From Rhea pennata (Eukaryota; Chordata; Aves; Rheiformes; Rheidae), in contig NC_084670.1 of the NCBI RefSeq assembly GCF_028389875.1, positions 10,759,383-10,823,382 on the forward strand: a stretch of 64,000 nt of DNA, in the 5' to 3' direction. The position numbers were made by a program, and so were the translations under genes. Positions within the stretch are counted from its first letter, which is position 1, and every line of letters starts with the position of its first letter. The notes beneath the pieces are model-generated. The model had not been told where the DNA came from. It worked only from the letters and a program-made list of their open reading frames with translations, and ran no database searches. Below are positions 12,971 through 23,754 of this stretch, one piece after another.

Positions 12971-13297
12971 GATTAGCAGTGTGATTTCATTTGCCTAAGC
13001 CCAGAGAGCCTCCAGAAACCAGCAGCCTGAGAACTAACACGCTGTTGGGAGAAGCGGAGGGGCACAAATACCATCGCTGCCAGGAGGGAGCGTGGGAAGG
13101 AGCATCCCATCTGTGGAGATGGGGAGCCAAACAGGACAGAGGGGCTGGGAGAGGCACCCTCCTGGGGGGTTAATAACCAGAGCGATGGTTGGACAAGGCA
13201 GCAGCTTCCCAGCTGGCACGCTGGGATTTGAGTCTGGGAACTGGAACAGGCTCCAGGTAGCCAGGGGCTCATTTTGTGCTTTTTCCTCTCCTTCCAG

Positions 13298-13473
13298 ACT
13301 GGATCTTCGGTCCCAGCCCAGACGACAACAGCAACAAGAGCGACGTTAACTGCATCAGCAACAGCGTCAACGAGATGAGCGAGATGCCCGAGGTGCCGCG
13401 GCGCCGGGACCACCAGCCCCAGGACGTGGTCATCGCCATCGGCGAGACCTGCCACCTGCCGCGGCAGACGTGA
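13298..13473 (+). CDS. 3'-terminal coding exon of an unrecognised gene
   Basis: A strong acceptor (CTTTTTCCTCTCCTTCCAG) precedes an exon that enters in phase 1 and encodes about 58 residues before TGA at 13471-13473. The peptide opens with xWIFGPSPDD, continues through NSNKSDVNC and NEMSEMPEVPRRRD, and ends QDVVIAIGETCHLPRQT. It is hydrophilic, with no membrane segment, and would suit the cytoplasmic tail of a membrane protein; that is only a guess. Codon third positions are strongly C/G biased (AGC, GAC, AAC, GTC, ATC), as in real coding sequence, and unlike the competing frames. A poly(A) signal follows 145 bp after the stop. I do not recognise the family. No upstream exon was found in the window, so the preceding intron may exceed 13 kb. 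Confidence 0.72.
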
Positions 13474-13645
13474 CGGCGGCCACGGCGTGGGTGACAGCTG
13501 GCGCCGGCGGGCGATCCCTGGGGTAGGGCCAACAGGAAGCGCCTCTTTTATAATCTCTTGCCACGAGCGACTTTGCTGTTCTTGGGGAGCATCTCACCAG
13601 CATCCCTGGGAGCGGCGAATAAACCCCACCGAGACCACCCGTTGT
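13474..13645 (+). other. Short 3' UTR of the unrecognised gene
   Basis: The sequence from the TGA to just past the AATAAA at 13618-13623 would give a UTR of about 165-175 nt. A G/T-rich stretch (CGTTGTGGG) follows about 20 nt downstream and could serve as the downstream cleavage element. Confidence 0.5.
13618..13623 (+). terminator. Poly(A) signal AATAAA
   Basis: This canonical hexamer is 145 bp after the stop codon of the 13.3 kb terminal exon, on the same strand. It supports that exon as the true 3' end of a gene. Confidence 0.6.
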
Positions 13646-16600
13646 GGGACAAATCAGTGCTGGTCACTTCCCTCTCCCACAAAACCAAGCTGGGGGAGGG
13701 CTGGTCTCCTCCTGTGGCTGCTACAGGGCACCTGGGCAGGAGGGACATTCCCAAGGATGGCAGAACCCACCAGTGCTCGTGGCTGCCTCTCAAGGCAGGG
13801 CCGACTGGAGAAAGGTGTGAGCTGCAGCCACATGGCAACTTGGCAGCACGCGCTGGCACTGCAACGCTGCAGAGCAAATCCATACTCATCCCGGCTTTGC
13901 CAACCTCTGAGGACTTGGCTGGGGGTGGGGTGTGTGGCATGAACCCTTCCTCCTGGCTCATCAGTCCTGCCCTGACATCTGCCCACTGGTGTTTACAACC
14001 TTCCTTTCTTCCCTGTGAATAGCAAAAAACAGGAAAAAAAATGAAGAATGCACCAACCAAACAAAGATCACGAGGGAAACGAGCCAGAGAGGAGGCAGCT
14101 GGTCCTTTTGTGCATGGTTGTCCTGTGTTGTGGGGACATGGTGGGGAAAAGAGGGAAGGAGCAGGGGGTAGCGGGAAGATGATGAGACTACGTGAGAAAT
14201 GTGGGTGTCCGTGCAAACTCCCCTTCTCAGCCACCCCAACTTGCAGGCAGAGTCACTGTGCTGCTCGTGTCCCCTGCCCACCCCGCACGGTGCCCACGTC
14301 ACCACCAGCAGCCTCCCAGCACGTTGGGTGGCTTCAAGCCAGGGTGACAGATCCAGGCTTACTGGGTCTCCAGGGCTGCTGCAAATGTGGGGACAGAGAG
14401 ACCAGGACGCAGCAGGGATCTGGGGCTGCAGCGTGAGCCAAGCCTTGGGGGAAGGTGGCCAAACCCACCCTGGCACATCGGCCACAAGGGAGGTGAACTC
14501 CTCCAGGTGCAATACAAGAGCTCAGGGCTGTGCTCGCTTGTAATCAGCTGTCAAGGAACATTTCAGGAGGAGGAGAGCATCTAGTCGCTCCTTCTATGTC
14601 CAGGATGAGAGTTGGCCATGCCGGTCCCTTGCAGACCAGGGTTGCTCATTTGCAGGATCAGAGCAGGATGATTTCATCCCAGATCCTACAGATTTCCACC
14701 AAACCCACCAACATTTTTTGGCTGTAAACCTATCTAGGAAACTAATTCTCTCAGTAGTTTTGCAGCTCCAACTCACAGCCAGTTTCACAGGGTGCACTCT
14801 TGCGCTGGCTCTGGGGTAGAGGGAGGCCAGCCCCAGGACCACCTCCCCAAAGACACTTCCCTGCATGCCCAGGGCCAGGCCAAAGCCACCAGATCCCCTC
14901 TACCACCAGCTCTAGTTGAACAAAACATCCCCTGACCATGGAGCAAACTGGTTCTGCTGCATCCCTTAGACCCATCCTGGTGTGGCCACACCCTTAGTGA
15001 CCCCAAAGTAGCCAACTTTGCAAGCCAGCTGGGCTTGCTGGCTCTGTGCTGTGGTCAGCCGGAACACGTGCGCCCAATGTTGGGAGGCACACACGAGCCA
15101 ACGGACATAGAGACCTTCCAGGGAGCCCCCAAATCCTTTCCCCTTCCCTCCCAGGGCACCATCAGCAGGTAACTCATGTGTCCTCTGCTGCCAAGTCCTA
15201 CCTGCTCCTCTCTGCCCAAAAGGATCCTCTTCCTTTGCTAACTCCAAGTAGATCCTCACTTCCCCTTTCTAGCATGGCTATTGCTTTCATTGCCGTGAAA
15301 ATCTCAGCCCCAGCCCCATCAGCAAGCAATACGCAGCATCGCTCCAGGCAGAGCCACGTGTGGCAGCTGGCAGCAGACGAGTGTTGATCTGTCTGGATGC
15401 ACTAGCTGCATTCCTGCACACACATCTTCTCAAATGAGGTACACCATGGTCCTTCCAGCATGATGCTGCAACCAAGTCTGTGCCTTAATGGGGCCATCAC
15501 CAAGAGGAGCCTCCCTGGTAGCCTGCCAGAGCCAGAGATGTCAGCAAGATGCTCCTCGAAGCGTGAAAAGCAGCAACAGCAGCCAAAGAGAGAGGCGAGT
15601 TACCAAACCAAATAGGAAAAGGAACATCCTGAGAGTTTGATTTGTATTTTAAGGCCAGGAGAAAGGCCACGAAAGCTGTGCTGGCGAAGGGGGCTCGCTA
15701 GCTCCAAGGCCATCAAACTGAACACCTCCGCCTCCATGGAGGTTTTAGGGCAGAAAAATGAAGCCTTGCCCAGGACAGGAGCCCCACCGGGGTGCTCTCT
15801 GCACAGAGACCCTCGAGACATCCACGCAGGCATCCTCCAGGATCCTGGGTAATGACACACAGGGCAGGTAACTGGGCTGTGGCAGAACCGAGCTTAGCCC
15901 AAATTACTAGGTATTTTGCATGCCAAAGGCTGCCGTTCGGCCTCGGCCGAGACAGGCGAAGCGCTGCTCCCTGAAGAAGCCGTGCTCGGGAAGGAGGGAT
16001 AAATACAGACTACGCTGCGAGGAAAGCAGACCTGTCGTTCCTTGGGTTGGGTTGTTTTGTTTCTCCTTTAAGCAGGCCCTCCACTCTCTGCCAGCTGGAC
16101 CTGCTCACCATATATTGGCCGTATAGACACCGTACCCCCCAGCTGCCGTGCCTAGGTCCATAGGGGATCGATGAGAGAGCCCCTTCCCCTTCCCTGCTCT
16201 GGCTCAGAGCTGCGGGCAACAGCCCTGGATCTTTTCTACTTCTGGGGCCACCAGTCAGCAGCTGCTGGAAGTGAGGTGGTGGCTTCCCCAAGGACGGAGT
16301 CAGTCCCCTCCGCCCGGGACTGCGTTTGCCACGTTCCCGGCACGTCTTTAGGGCTGGCTTTCAGCAGCCCTAACACTGCCGTTTGATCCAGCTCTTGGGA
16401 ACAGGCCGCGGAGAAGCTGGTGAGAAATCAGGCTGAGGGGACGCAGTCCGGTGTAGCACTGGCATCCAGGTAAAACCCCCGGGAGCCTCGGAGGGCCGTT
16501 CCTGCAGAAAGCCAGCAGCCCCTGCCCGGGGACGGGTGCTCTGCGCCCACCCAGCAGCCACCTGAAACCACTGTCCGCGGAGCTGGGCGCAAAGGAAGGG

Positions 16601-17658
16601 TCCCAGCTCCCTCCTGTGGCCATCGGCTCCTCTCTGGCCGCCCGGTGTGGGACAAGCTGTCTGCCAGACCCAGCACTGTGCCCCCCAAACCGCCTCGTGC
16701 CCAGCCAGGGGTCTTGTTCGGGGGGGCAGGCAGGGCAGGGAACAGGCTACGCGGCACAGCTCCCTCCCCGTTCCCAGGTGAGGGGGCTCCTGAGGCCGGA
16801 CATCTTCTATTGGGGGCCCTTGGGAGGGCAGCAGGATGGGACAGAGGTCCCCAGCACGGAGAGGAGGAGGAGGAGAAGCCACAGGGGAATGAGGAGGCAG
16901 CGCAGCCCCCCTGCCTGGGGACGGGGAGGACTGGCCGGCAGGCAGGGCTCCAGGGCAGGGCTTCCTAAAAAAAAACCCTGCAGGGACTTCCTCAAAAACG
17001 GCACCGGGCAGCGGTGCAAGGGGAGGGAGAGCAGAGCCGAGCCCCTCCACGCCGCGCCGAAAGCGCGAGCGGGCGCAGCGCGGCGGAAAGGGGCTGAAGA
17101 CGCAGGGCGTCCCCACGGCCACGCTCGGGCCCCCTCAGCGCCCGAGGTTGCTCTTTAAGCTCCTCTTTCCTCCCCTAAGCGCCTTAGGGAAGGAGGGGCG
17201 AGAGGTGCCGGGGCTTTTTACGGCAGCCGTGATCCACACGGCTCCCACCGCTTGCTTCCGCCCTCCCGGAGGCCCGGGGCTAAGCACGATCCGCTACCCA
17301 AAAATGGCCTTGAACTTGAGGCGCCCGAGATGCTGGGGTTGCCAGCATTGCCGCTCCCCAGGGACTCAGATCCCGCTGGAGCCATTTCGGGGCTCAAAGC
17401 CCCTTTGCGAGGAGCCATCTGAGGGCCACATGCGCCCCCAGCCAGCACCGCGCGTCCTCTCCTGGCCTCAGCCGGGGGGAAGCGTGGTTGGATGCGTTAT
17501 CCAGGGACATGGCCACCATGTCCCCCCAGACAACAAGGCCATCCCTGGGGAGCCCCGAGTCCCAGGGGTGAGCCAGTGGGGATTCTCTGATGTCTGCTCG
17601 GAAGGCTGAGCTCGAGCCGCCCGGCACGCAGAGAGCCGGGAAGGGGCAGAGCGCGCCT

Positions 17659-17700
17659 GGCGCCCCGGCGGCCCCGGCGGCCCCGGCGGCCCCGGCAGCC
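17659..17700 (+). repeat. 9-bp GC-rich tandem repeat
   Basis: About four copies of a CCCCGGCGG unit lie in tandem in GC-rich DNA. It reads as Ala-Pro-Ala in one frame and Gly-Pro on the other strand, which explains the repetitive open frames. No gene is assigned. Confidence 0.75.
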
Positions 17701-18559
17701 GAGCCCTCTCCAGGGCCGCCCACAAGCTTTAAAGCTCCTGGGAAAGGGGCACCAAAACGGGGCAGGAGGAGGTCTGAGCGCCACCGCCGTGGTGGCTCCA
17801 AGGATCTGGAGATGACATCTGAGAGAGGCGTATTGCAGGGAGGGAATCGCTTCCCAGCCCGGGCCCTGCGCCCACGGCTGCCCCTGGTCACAGCCCACCG
17901 CACGGGACCGCCAGCGGGACGCCCCCTTGGGGGTCACCCGCCACCGGCGTCCTCCCTCGTGAAATTGCATTTTTTCCTGCCACCTGGATTGGGTCTCCAG
18001 GCAGGGGGGACACAGGAGATGGCAGCCCGGGAAATCCTGCCACAGACTGCCCAGCCCCACTGCTTGCACCGATCTGGCCCTGGTGAGGATCTGGCTCCCT
18101 TCTCCTGCAGTCTTGTCTTAATGCATTTGCTGTAATTGCCCCTTTAAACTCCCCATGGCAAAAAAGAAAAAAGAAGGGGGGGGATTTCTTTTAGGTCAGG
18201 CTGTGCTAAGACGGTAAAAGCAGATTAATTTCTCAGAAAAGCAATTCAGATTTTTCCTCCACTCCCCACCAGTGATGCAAGCTGGGCTGGCAGGCAGGTG
18301 GGGGCAGCCGTCACAGGGGTCCCACGCGCTCCCCCAGGGTGGCATCGCTTGGGGACGTCCCCATGACCCAGACCAGCATGGCAACTGGGGGGACCTCACC
18401 AAGCCACAGGCCAGATGCAGGATCCAGCCAGGGGATCGGGCCAGGACCCGGCCGGGCTGGAGTCCTGCAGCGCTTTCCTGGGAGGCTGGACACCCACCAG
18501 CGTCTCTCCCTTCACCTTGGCTGCCTCTTTGCACGAAACCTGTAGGAATTTCTTGCCTC

Positions 18560-19600
18560 GGAGACATCTAACTCTCTGCCAGATGCGGCCAAACCCGGCC
18601 GAGGGAGACGTGGGGTCAGACGGACGGCTGGCTGGCGCCCGTTTTGCTTCGCGAGGGAGGACAGCGCCGCGTCTGTCCCCCGGTTGTCTGCAACGCTGCT
18701 CTGCCCCCGTTCCTGGCCCTTCTCCGGGACCGCCCGGTGCCGGCGCGGAGCCGCGGGCAGGCTCACGCGGCGATGCCCGGCTCGTTCGCAGCCCGGCGTG
18801 GCCCCCCTCCCTTCCCCTGGGATCATGTGTCTCCACCAGTCTGCAGCCCCTGCTGCCCCCCACCCTCCCTGCAACCAGCACAAACACAGCCAAAAAATAC
18901 GCCGGGGCTGCGGGCAGCGCTCAGGGGCGCAACCGACGGGTCGGGGTGCTGCCGCCCGCCGGCGGCGGGGGAGCCGGGCCAGCCCCGGCCCGCGGCTCGC
19001 AGCCCGGCTCCCCGCACGGGAGCCGCTGCTAAGCAAAGGGAAGCGGAGCGGGGCTCTATCAACTCCCGTTTAGACTTGCTCAACCTGCACTTTTGCATCT
19101 TCGGGTCACCAAGCACCCAGGACCTCGCCGGGGCGGTTCGAGGCGGGCTGGTGCGCGCACGTCCCCCGCAGCCCGCTCCCCTCCCCTTCCCACGTTCCCA
19201 GAGGTACCAGGATATTTCAGAGCAGCCCCAAGAGGCCCTGACACCCGGACAGGGTTTTCCTCCCAGAGCGATGCCGGGAGCAGTGCAACGGGGTGCATCG
19301 CCCCCCAGCCCGGAGCGGGGCAGGCAGGGAGGAGGCCTGGGGGCCGGATCCGGCGCCAGCAGCGCGGTGGTGCAGAGCCGCCGTGTCTGCACGGGCAGGC
19401 GCCGAGCTCGCGGCCGCCTCGCAGCGCCCGTGCCTCTCCCGGCGTGCCGAAGGGGTCCGGCACCATCTCCCTAAGCCCTGCCAGCCCACAGGCGCTGCCG
19501 CTTCGGAGGCAGGCTAGACACCGTCTCCCCCTCCGACCCTCCGAGCCGGAGCCTGGATGCGTGTCACGGACCCGGCGCCGCGCTCGCGCCACCCTCCTCC
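18560..19600. promoter_or_regulatory. Orphan CpG island
   Basis: About 1 kb is very GC-rich with dense CpG dinucleotides, judged by eye. It is not attached to any recognised first exon. It may be the promoter of an unannotated transcript, an island-type enhancer, or the 5' end of a gene not recognised here. It lies 2 kb beyond the LURAP1 poly(A) signal, so it is not that gene's promoter. Confidence 0.45.
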
Positions 19601-19609
19601 CCTCCTCCC

Positions 19610-19880
19610 TCCCTGGAGCCTCGGAAAAGATGGTTTTTCACACAGTCTCTGTGCAAGGAACTACTTTCAATTACTTAAATGGCTGCATTACTTCAGGGAC
19701 AGGCCCTTGCAGAGCTGCACGGCACAGAGGGAGGGGAAAAGCCCAGAGGACTTTTAAACAGCTCCCGTCGCTAGTTATTAAAGTGTTTTAGTGCCTTGTT
19801 AAGAAAGCCTAATCTCTGCGTATATCTAAAAAAAATATTAGCTTGCTGGTGCTTTTATTATAACCGAGGTGGGCGTTTTC
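19610..19880. promoter_or_regulatory. Candidate conserved non-coding element beside the orphan CpG island
   Basis: The block contains ACTACTTTCAATTACTTAAAT, GCTGCATTACTTC, CTAGTTATTAAAGTG, GAAAGCCTAATC, AAAAATATTAGC and TTTATTATAACC, against a 70%-plus GC background by eye. No splice-consistent coding frame is present. The regulatory role is inference. Confidence 0.35.
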
Positions 19881-20880
19881 TGGCAGCGGCTCAGAGCCCG
19901 CCGGGCTCGGGCTTGCTCTGTCAGCTTGTTTTCGTACCTGACAGAGCCCAAGAGCAGAGCAAGGGCAGCAGGACAGAGCAGCGAACCGGCTCTTCCCCGG
20001 AGGCCGTGCAGGCGGAGGCTGCGCATCCAGCTCCGGGCTGTTTCCCACCCACGGGTGCTCTCGCCCCATTGCTGCCCCAAATCACCTGGCTGGCAGTGAG
20101 ACAGATGTTCCCAGGGTATTTCCCCAGGGAAGGTCTGGGACAAGCTGGATTTCGGTGGCTCAGATTTGAAGGCTCTGGGCAATTTAGGCTCTTGTAGCAG
20201 AGACAGAGTCACAGGACAGGAGATATTACTGAGACAGCTGATATCTGCAGAAGATGTCCAAGGGGACAGAAATGACCTTGCTGAAAAGCTAGCTCTCATT
20301 TAGCTCAATGTGTCTCCAGGCCATCGCATGTTTTAGGGACTAACCTCATGGGACAGACCCGGGACGGCTTCTGGGACAGCCCCAGAGAAGGCCAGTGGGG
20401 GTATCCGCATTTGGGTACCTGCAGAGCCATCTGATGGACGGGAGAGCACATAAGTAAAGAGCTGGCGTAACCCCCAGCCTCATTTCCAGCCTTGTCCTGA
20501 ACGCTCAGTCACGCTGCGCTGGGTAGTGCCAGTAGATTTGCCCTGTTTCCTTAGCTGGGGAGCTGCACGTGGGAGACATGGATGCTCCTGTGCTCCGTGG
20601 AGGCAGGCTGAGTAGTGCCCCGGTGCTGGCAGGGTTGAGCAGCTCACTAGTGCTCATCAGCAGAGGCTACGCAGCGGCAGGAGCCCAACCCTGACTCCTT
20701 TGCATGACATTTCTCCTCGCAGCCCTGGGCTGCAAAGAGCAACCGCAGCTTGCCATACTGTCTGGCCTTTCAGTGATGCTCAAAGCAGCCCAATCACTGC
20801 GGTTTAGGATTTGGAACAGAAACAGGCTGGGTATTTTGTTTCCAGGGTTTCCTTCATATTTTTTGTTTACCTAATCCCAG

Positions 20881-20903
20881 AAGAAAAAAAAAAAAAAAAA
20901 AAA
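20881..20903 (+). repeat. Poly(A) tract
   Basis: This is an A run of about 20 bp with no recognisable retroposon body upstream. Confidence 0.85.
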
Positions 20904-21814
20904 GGAAATCCTGTGCAGCCCTCTTGGCTCCAGTATTTGCCTCTCCATCTGCAAAAACTCACAGTTTCAACGCCAGAAGCCTAAGCGGATGCTGTGGCTG
21001 GGACAGCAGGGCTGGGGCAGAAGACTGCATTTGCTTTGGAAAGGCTGGTGTTTTCATGAGCAGCAGCTCCAGTGGTCTTAAAGGACCCACCCCAGCAGCC
21101 AGGCCAGGCCAGAATCAGCTTCCCAATACCCTCAAAACAGAGCTGTGGCTGCTCCTTCTCTGCACCGTGCTGGAGAAATCTCTGCCATGCACCCAAGGGG
21201 GCTAGATAGGACTGTGCAGAGAGCAAATGTGCAGCCAGAAGGCCAAACCAGATGTGTCAGAGCAGGGAGAGAAAAACCTCCCTGTTACCACATCATGTGG
21301 AGCTGGTTGGAAGGGAGGTGTTCCCATGGGTGTACCCACTCCTACCAGCACAACACCTGGCTGAAACAGCAATGTATACCAAGGGGAAAGCAACAGGAGA
21401 CACTGGAGACAACCAAAACCTCCTGGAGGGATGCAGAGGAAGGAAGCAGTTACCAGTTGCTGCTGGAGACATAGTTCTGCCTAGCTCAGCATGCCCGATC
21501 TCAAGGGAGATTCAATCTCACCAGCGTCCTCCCCACCACTCTCCCTGGTAGACCTGCTCAGGTACCCAGCTGCTTCAGGAACAGTTCCTAGTGGCAGGTG
21601 TCATTGTGGTGAGGTGATGGGGACAGATCCCTAGACCCAAGACCTGTGCCTGTTTCAGGACCGAGGCTAAACCTGCCTTGTCTGCGCAGCTCTGAGTTGC
21701 TCCGTCGCACCTGCTCCCAGTGGCTCCAGAGACATTTCTAAGCAGGATGGCTGTGGTAGGAACCTCTCCCCTTCCCTGAGAGGCCCCGTGTGCTCAGCAA
21801 AGCACCAGCAGCAG

Positions 21815-23754
21815 GGCCTTGCAGAAATGCTACCATTTATTAAGCCAGCCATTTTTGTCAACAGTGGTTTTCAACAGCGTCAGAGGACTTACCATTTCCC
21901 CTGGACCCACAGCTGATTCATTGCATGCAGGACTAAAGGAAAGCCAGGGACAGCTAGCCTCGAGGGATGTAGTGGCTCAGCTGGCAGTGGCATAGCTGCC
22001 TACACAGGAAGCTGTAAGGTGCTCACGGGTGATCGCAAGCCAAGCATGACTTCTCAAGGGCAAGTAGATGGGACCCACTTGCGCAGGGCAGACGAACTCT
22101 GGTTTGCTGGGATTCCTCCAGGACCTTGACAGACACCATCCCCAAGAATTTGAGTTTTGTCCTGCTCTTGGCCATGAATGTCAAAACCTTTCTGTGTCCA
22201 CCCAGGAGAGCTCTGAGGATCTCTCCTGCTGCTGTGTAAAAGAGGGTGCTCACAAGTCTCAGCAAAGAGCAGAGTCCCATTGAAGCTGCTGTTTCAGAGG
22301 TACAAGGCTAAACTCAGGCAGACCCCAGCAGGCACCCAACTGCCTTCCTAAACTTGTCCAGCTCACACCACCTCTGGTCTAGAAATATTCACAACATCTT
22401 CCCCCCTCTCTTGGTTTGCCACTGACTTCAGAGACATTATCCCAACTTCCACCACCTCAACAAGGAAACAGCCAAGCTGGGATTCACAGACAGAGAGGAA
22501 CAACGGCACCAACTCCCTAATGAGGCTGTCTCCACACTCAGTCAGGAGCAGATGCACTCACAGGTAGTAAAGCTGGGACACCTCAGGTTTGTTTCCCTAC
22601 CACTGTGCAAGTGGAAGAGCCCCTCTCCTTGAAACAGAGGCTTCAGGATGCCAAGGTCCTTCCCCGCATCCTCATTTACAGGGAGCAGTTTCTGCCAAGC
22701 TAACATACAGCTCCAGCTGCAAGCCATGCTCTAAAAGCCAGCAAGAGGGTGTGCTGGGAAGCATAGTGTGTGGATGGTAAAAGGCACGGGAAGAAGGCAA
22801 GGCTAACAGGGCAGAGATGTCTCTAGAGCAGGGACATTGCAAATCCACCCTTGCAGAGGAACCTCACATTTCCGGTTACTGGCTGGCTGCAGAGATCTGT
22901 CACCATTCATCACACAGATGAAGAATCCTGGCCATCACCTCCATCACACTGCATCAGGGGAAAGCATGAGACTTAACAGTAGTTTGAACCTCACAGACTC
23001 TGCCAGGCTGTCTGTACACTCCCACTTCATCAAGACCAGTACTTTTTGACTGGGGTTTCCTCATGATTTGGTCACAAGGTGGGAGACAGTCCAGAAACAG
23101 AAGAGGAAAAATGGATTTCCATCTCCCACCAAGTGCTCTGCTCTTCTCACATGTAATCACCCTTGATAGATACTGGCCTTCAAAGGAAAGTTGGAAATGA
23201 GCTTGTCCCATTGAGATGCTCAGAGCGTTCTGCTCACAGTCCTGCCCCACAGCTCTCACCAAGCATGCTGGTGCCAAGCTGTGGACGTGTGGGAGCATCT
23301 CCTGTCCTCTCTGAGTGGTGGATTTGGGGAAGGGTCCCCAGCTTTTGCAGCTGAGAAGCTGAGGAACAGAGGGCTGACAAAGAGCCAAGGAGAGAATCCA
23401 GGAGTTCTGCTGTCCCAGGTGTCCCCCACCAACCCTTCATTGCCAGCTCAAGCAAGATGTCCCTCTTCAAGGACAACGGAGGAGTCACCAGCCACCAGGT
23501 CCCTGCTTGTGACCAGTCACCTGCAAGCATCACCCTGCAGCAAAGGATTAAACTTACAGGGACCCACCCTGCCCTGCCTCTCCCAGTTGCCATGGGGCAG
23601 GCATTCCCCACAGTGCAGGGGGCTGTCAGAGGGCAGCATGACACAGCCAAGCCAGCCTATCTCCCCTTCCCTAGCAATATCACTCTCCCAAGCAGAAACA
23701 CATGAAGCAGAGCAGATGTTTGGCAGAGCTGGACTGAGAACACGAAGGCATGGG
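21815..23754 (-). other. LURAP1: Probable LURAP1 3' UTR
   Basis: About 1.9 kb separates the LURAP1 stop from the minus-strand AATAAA at 21836-21841. No coding signal was found here on either strand. The UTR extent is inferred from the poly(A) signal alone. Confidence 0.45.
21836..21841 (-). terminator. LURAP1: Poly(A) signal for LURAP1 (AATAAA on the minus strand)
   Basis: TTTATT on the plus strand reads AATAAA on the minus strand, 1.9 kb downstream of the LURAP1 stop codon. It is the only canonical signal I noticed between the stop and this point, so it is the best candidate for the 3' end. Confidence 0.5.

Larger units (their letters stand above)
1..13297. other. Non-coding stretch upstream of the 13.3 kb terminal exon (probably its last intron)
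   Basis: No exon with a convincing splice acceptor, donor and open frame was found on either strand. Open frames here are short, start at arbitrary ATGs, and show no recognisable domain. Because a plus-strand terminal exon begins at 13298 in phase 1, at least the last part of this stretch must be its upstream intron. The whole 13 kb may be intron, but that is inference. AT-rich blocks that look like conserved regulatory elements stand out from GC-rich surroundings and are listed separately. Simple repeats lie at 2652-2684 and about 6199-6264. No CR1, SINE or LTR sequence was recognised by eye. Confidence 0.5.
13650..21830. other. Intergenic DNA between the unknown gene and LURAP1
   Basis: No gene could be supported on either strand. 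Many open frames of 100-280 aa occur at 16.3-19.8 kb. They overlap in several frames at once, are Pro/Arg/Ala-rich and match nothing recognised, as expected for GC-rich non-coding DNA where stop codons are rare. CpG-rich blocks at about 16.5-19.6 kb and an AT-rich block at 19.6-19.9 kb are listed separately. A poly(A) run lies near 20880-20903. Confidence 0.5.

Noticed and set aside
18415-19791. Several plus-strand frames of 200-276 aa in the orphan CpG island
   Set aside because: They overlap in different frames and have no start context, domain or splice pattern. They are kept only as a CpG island.
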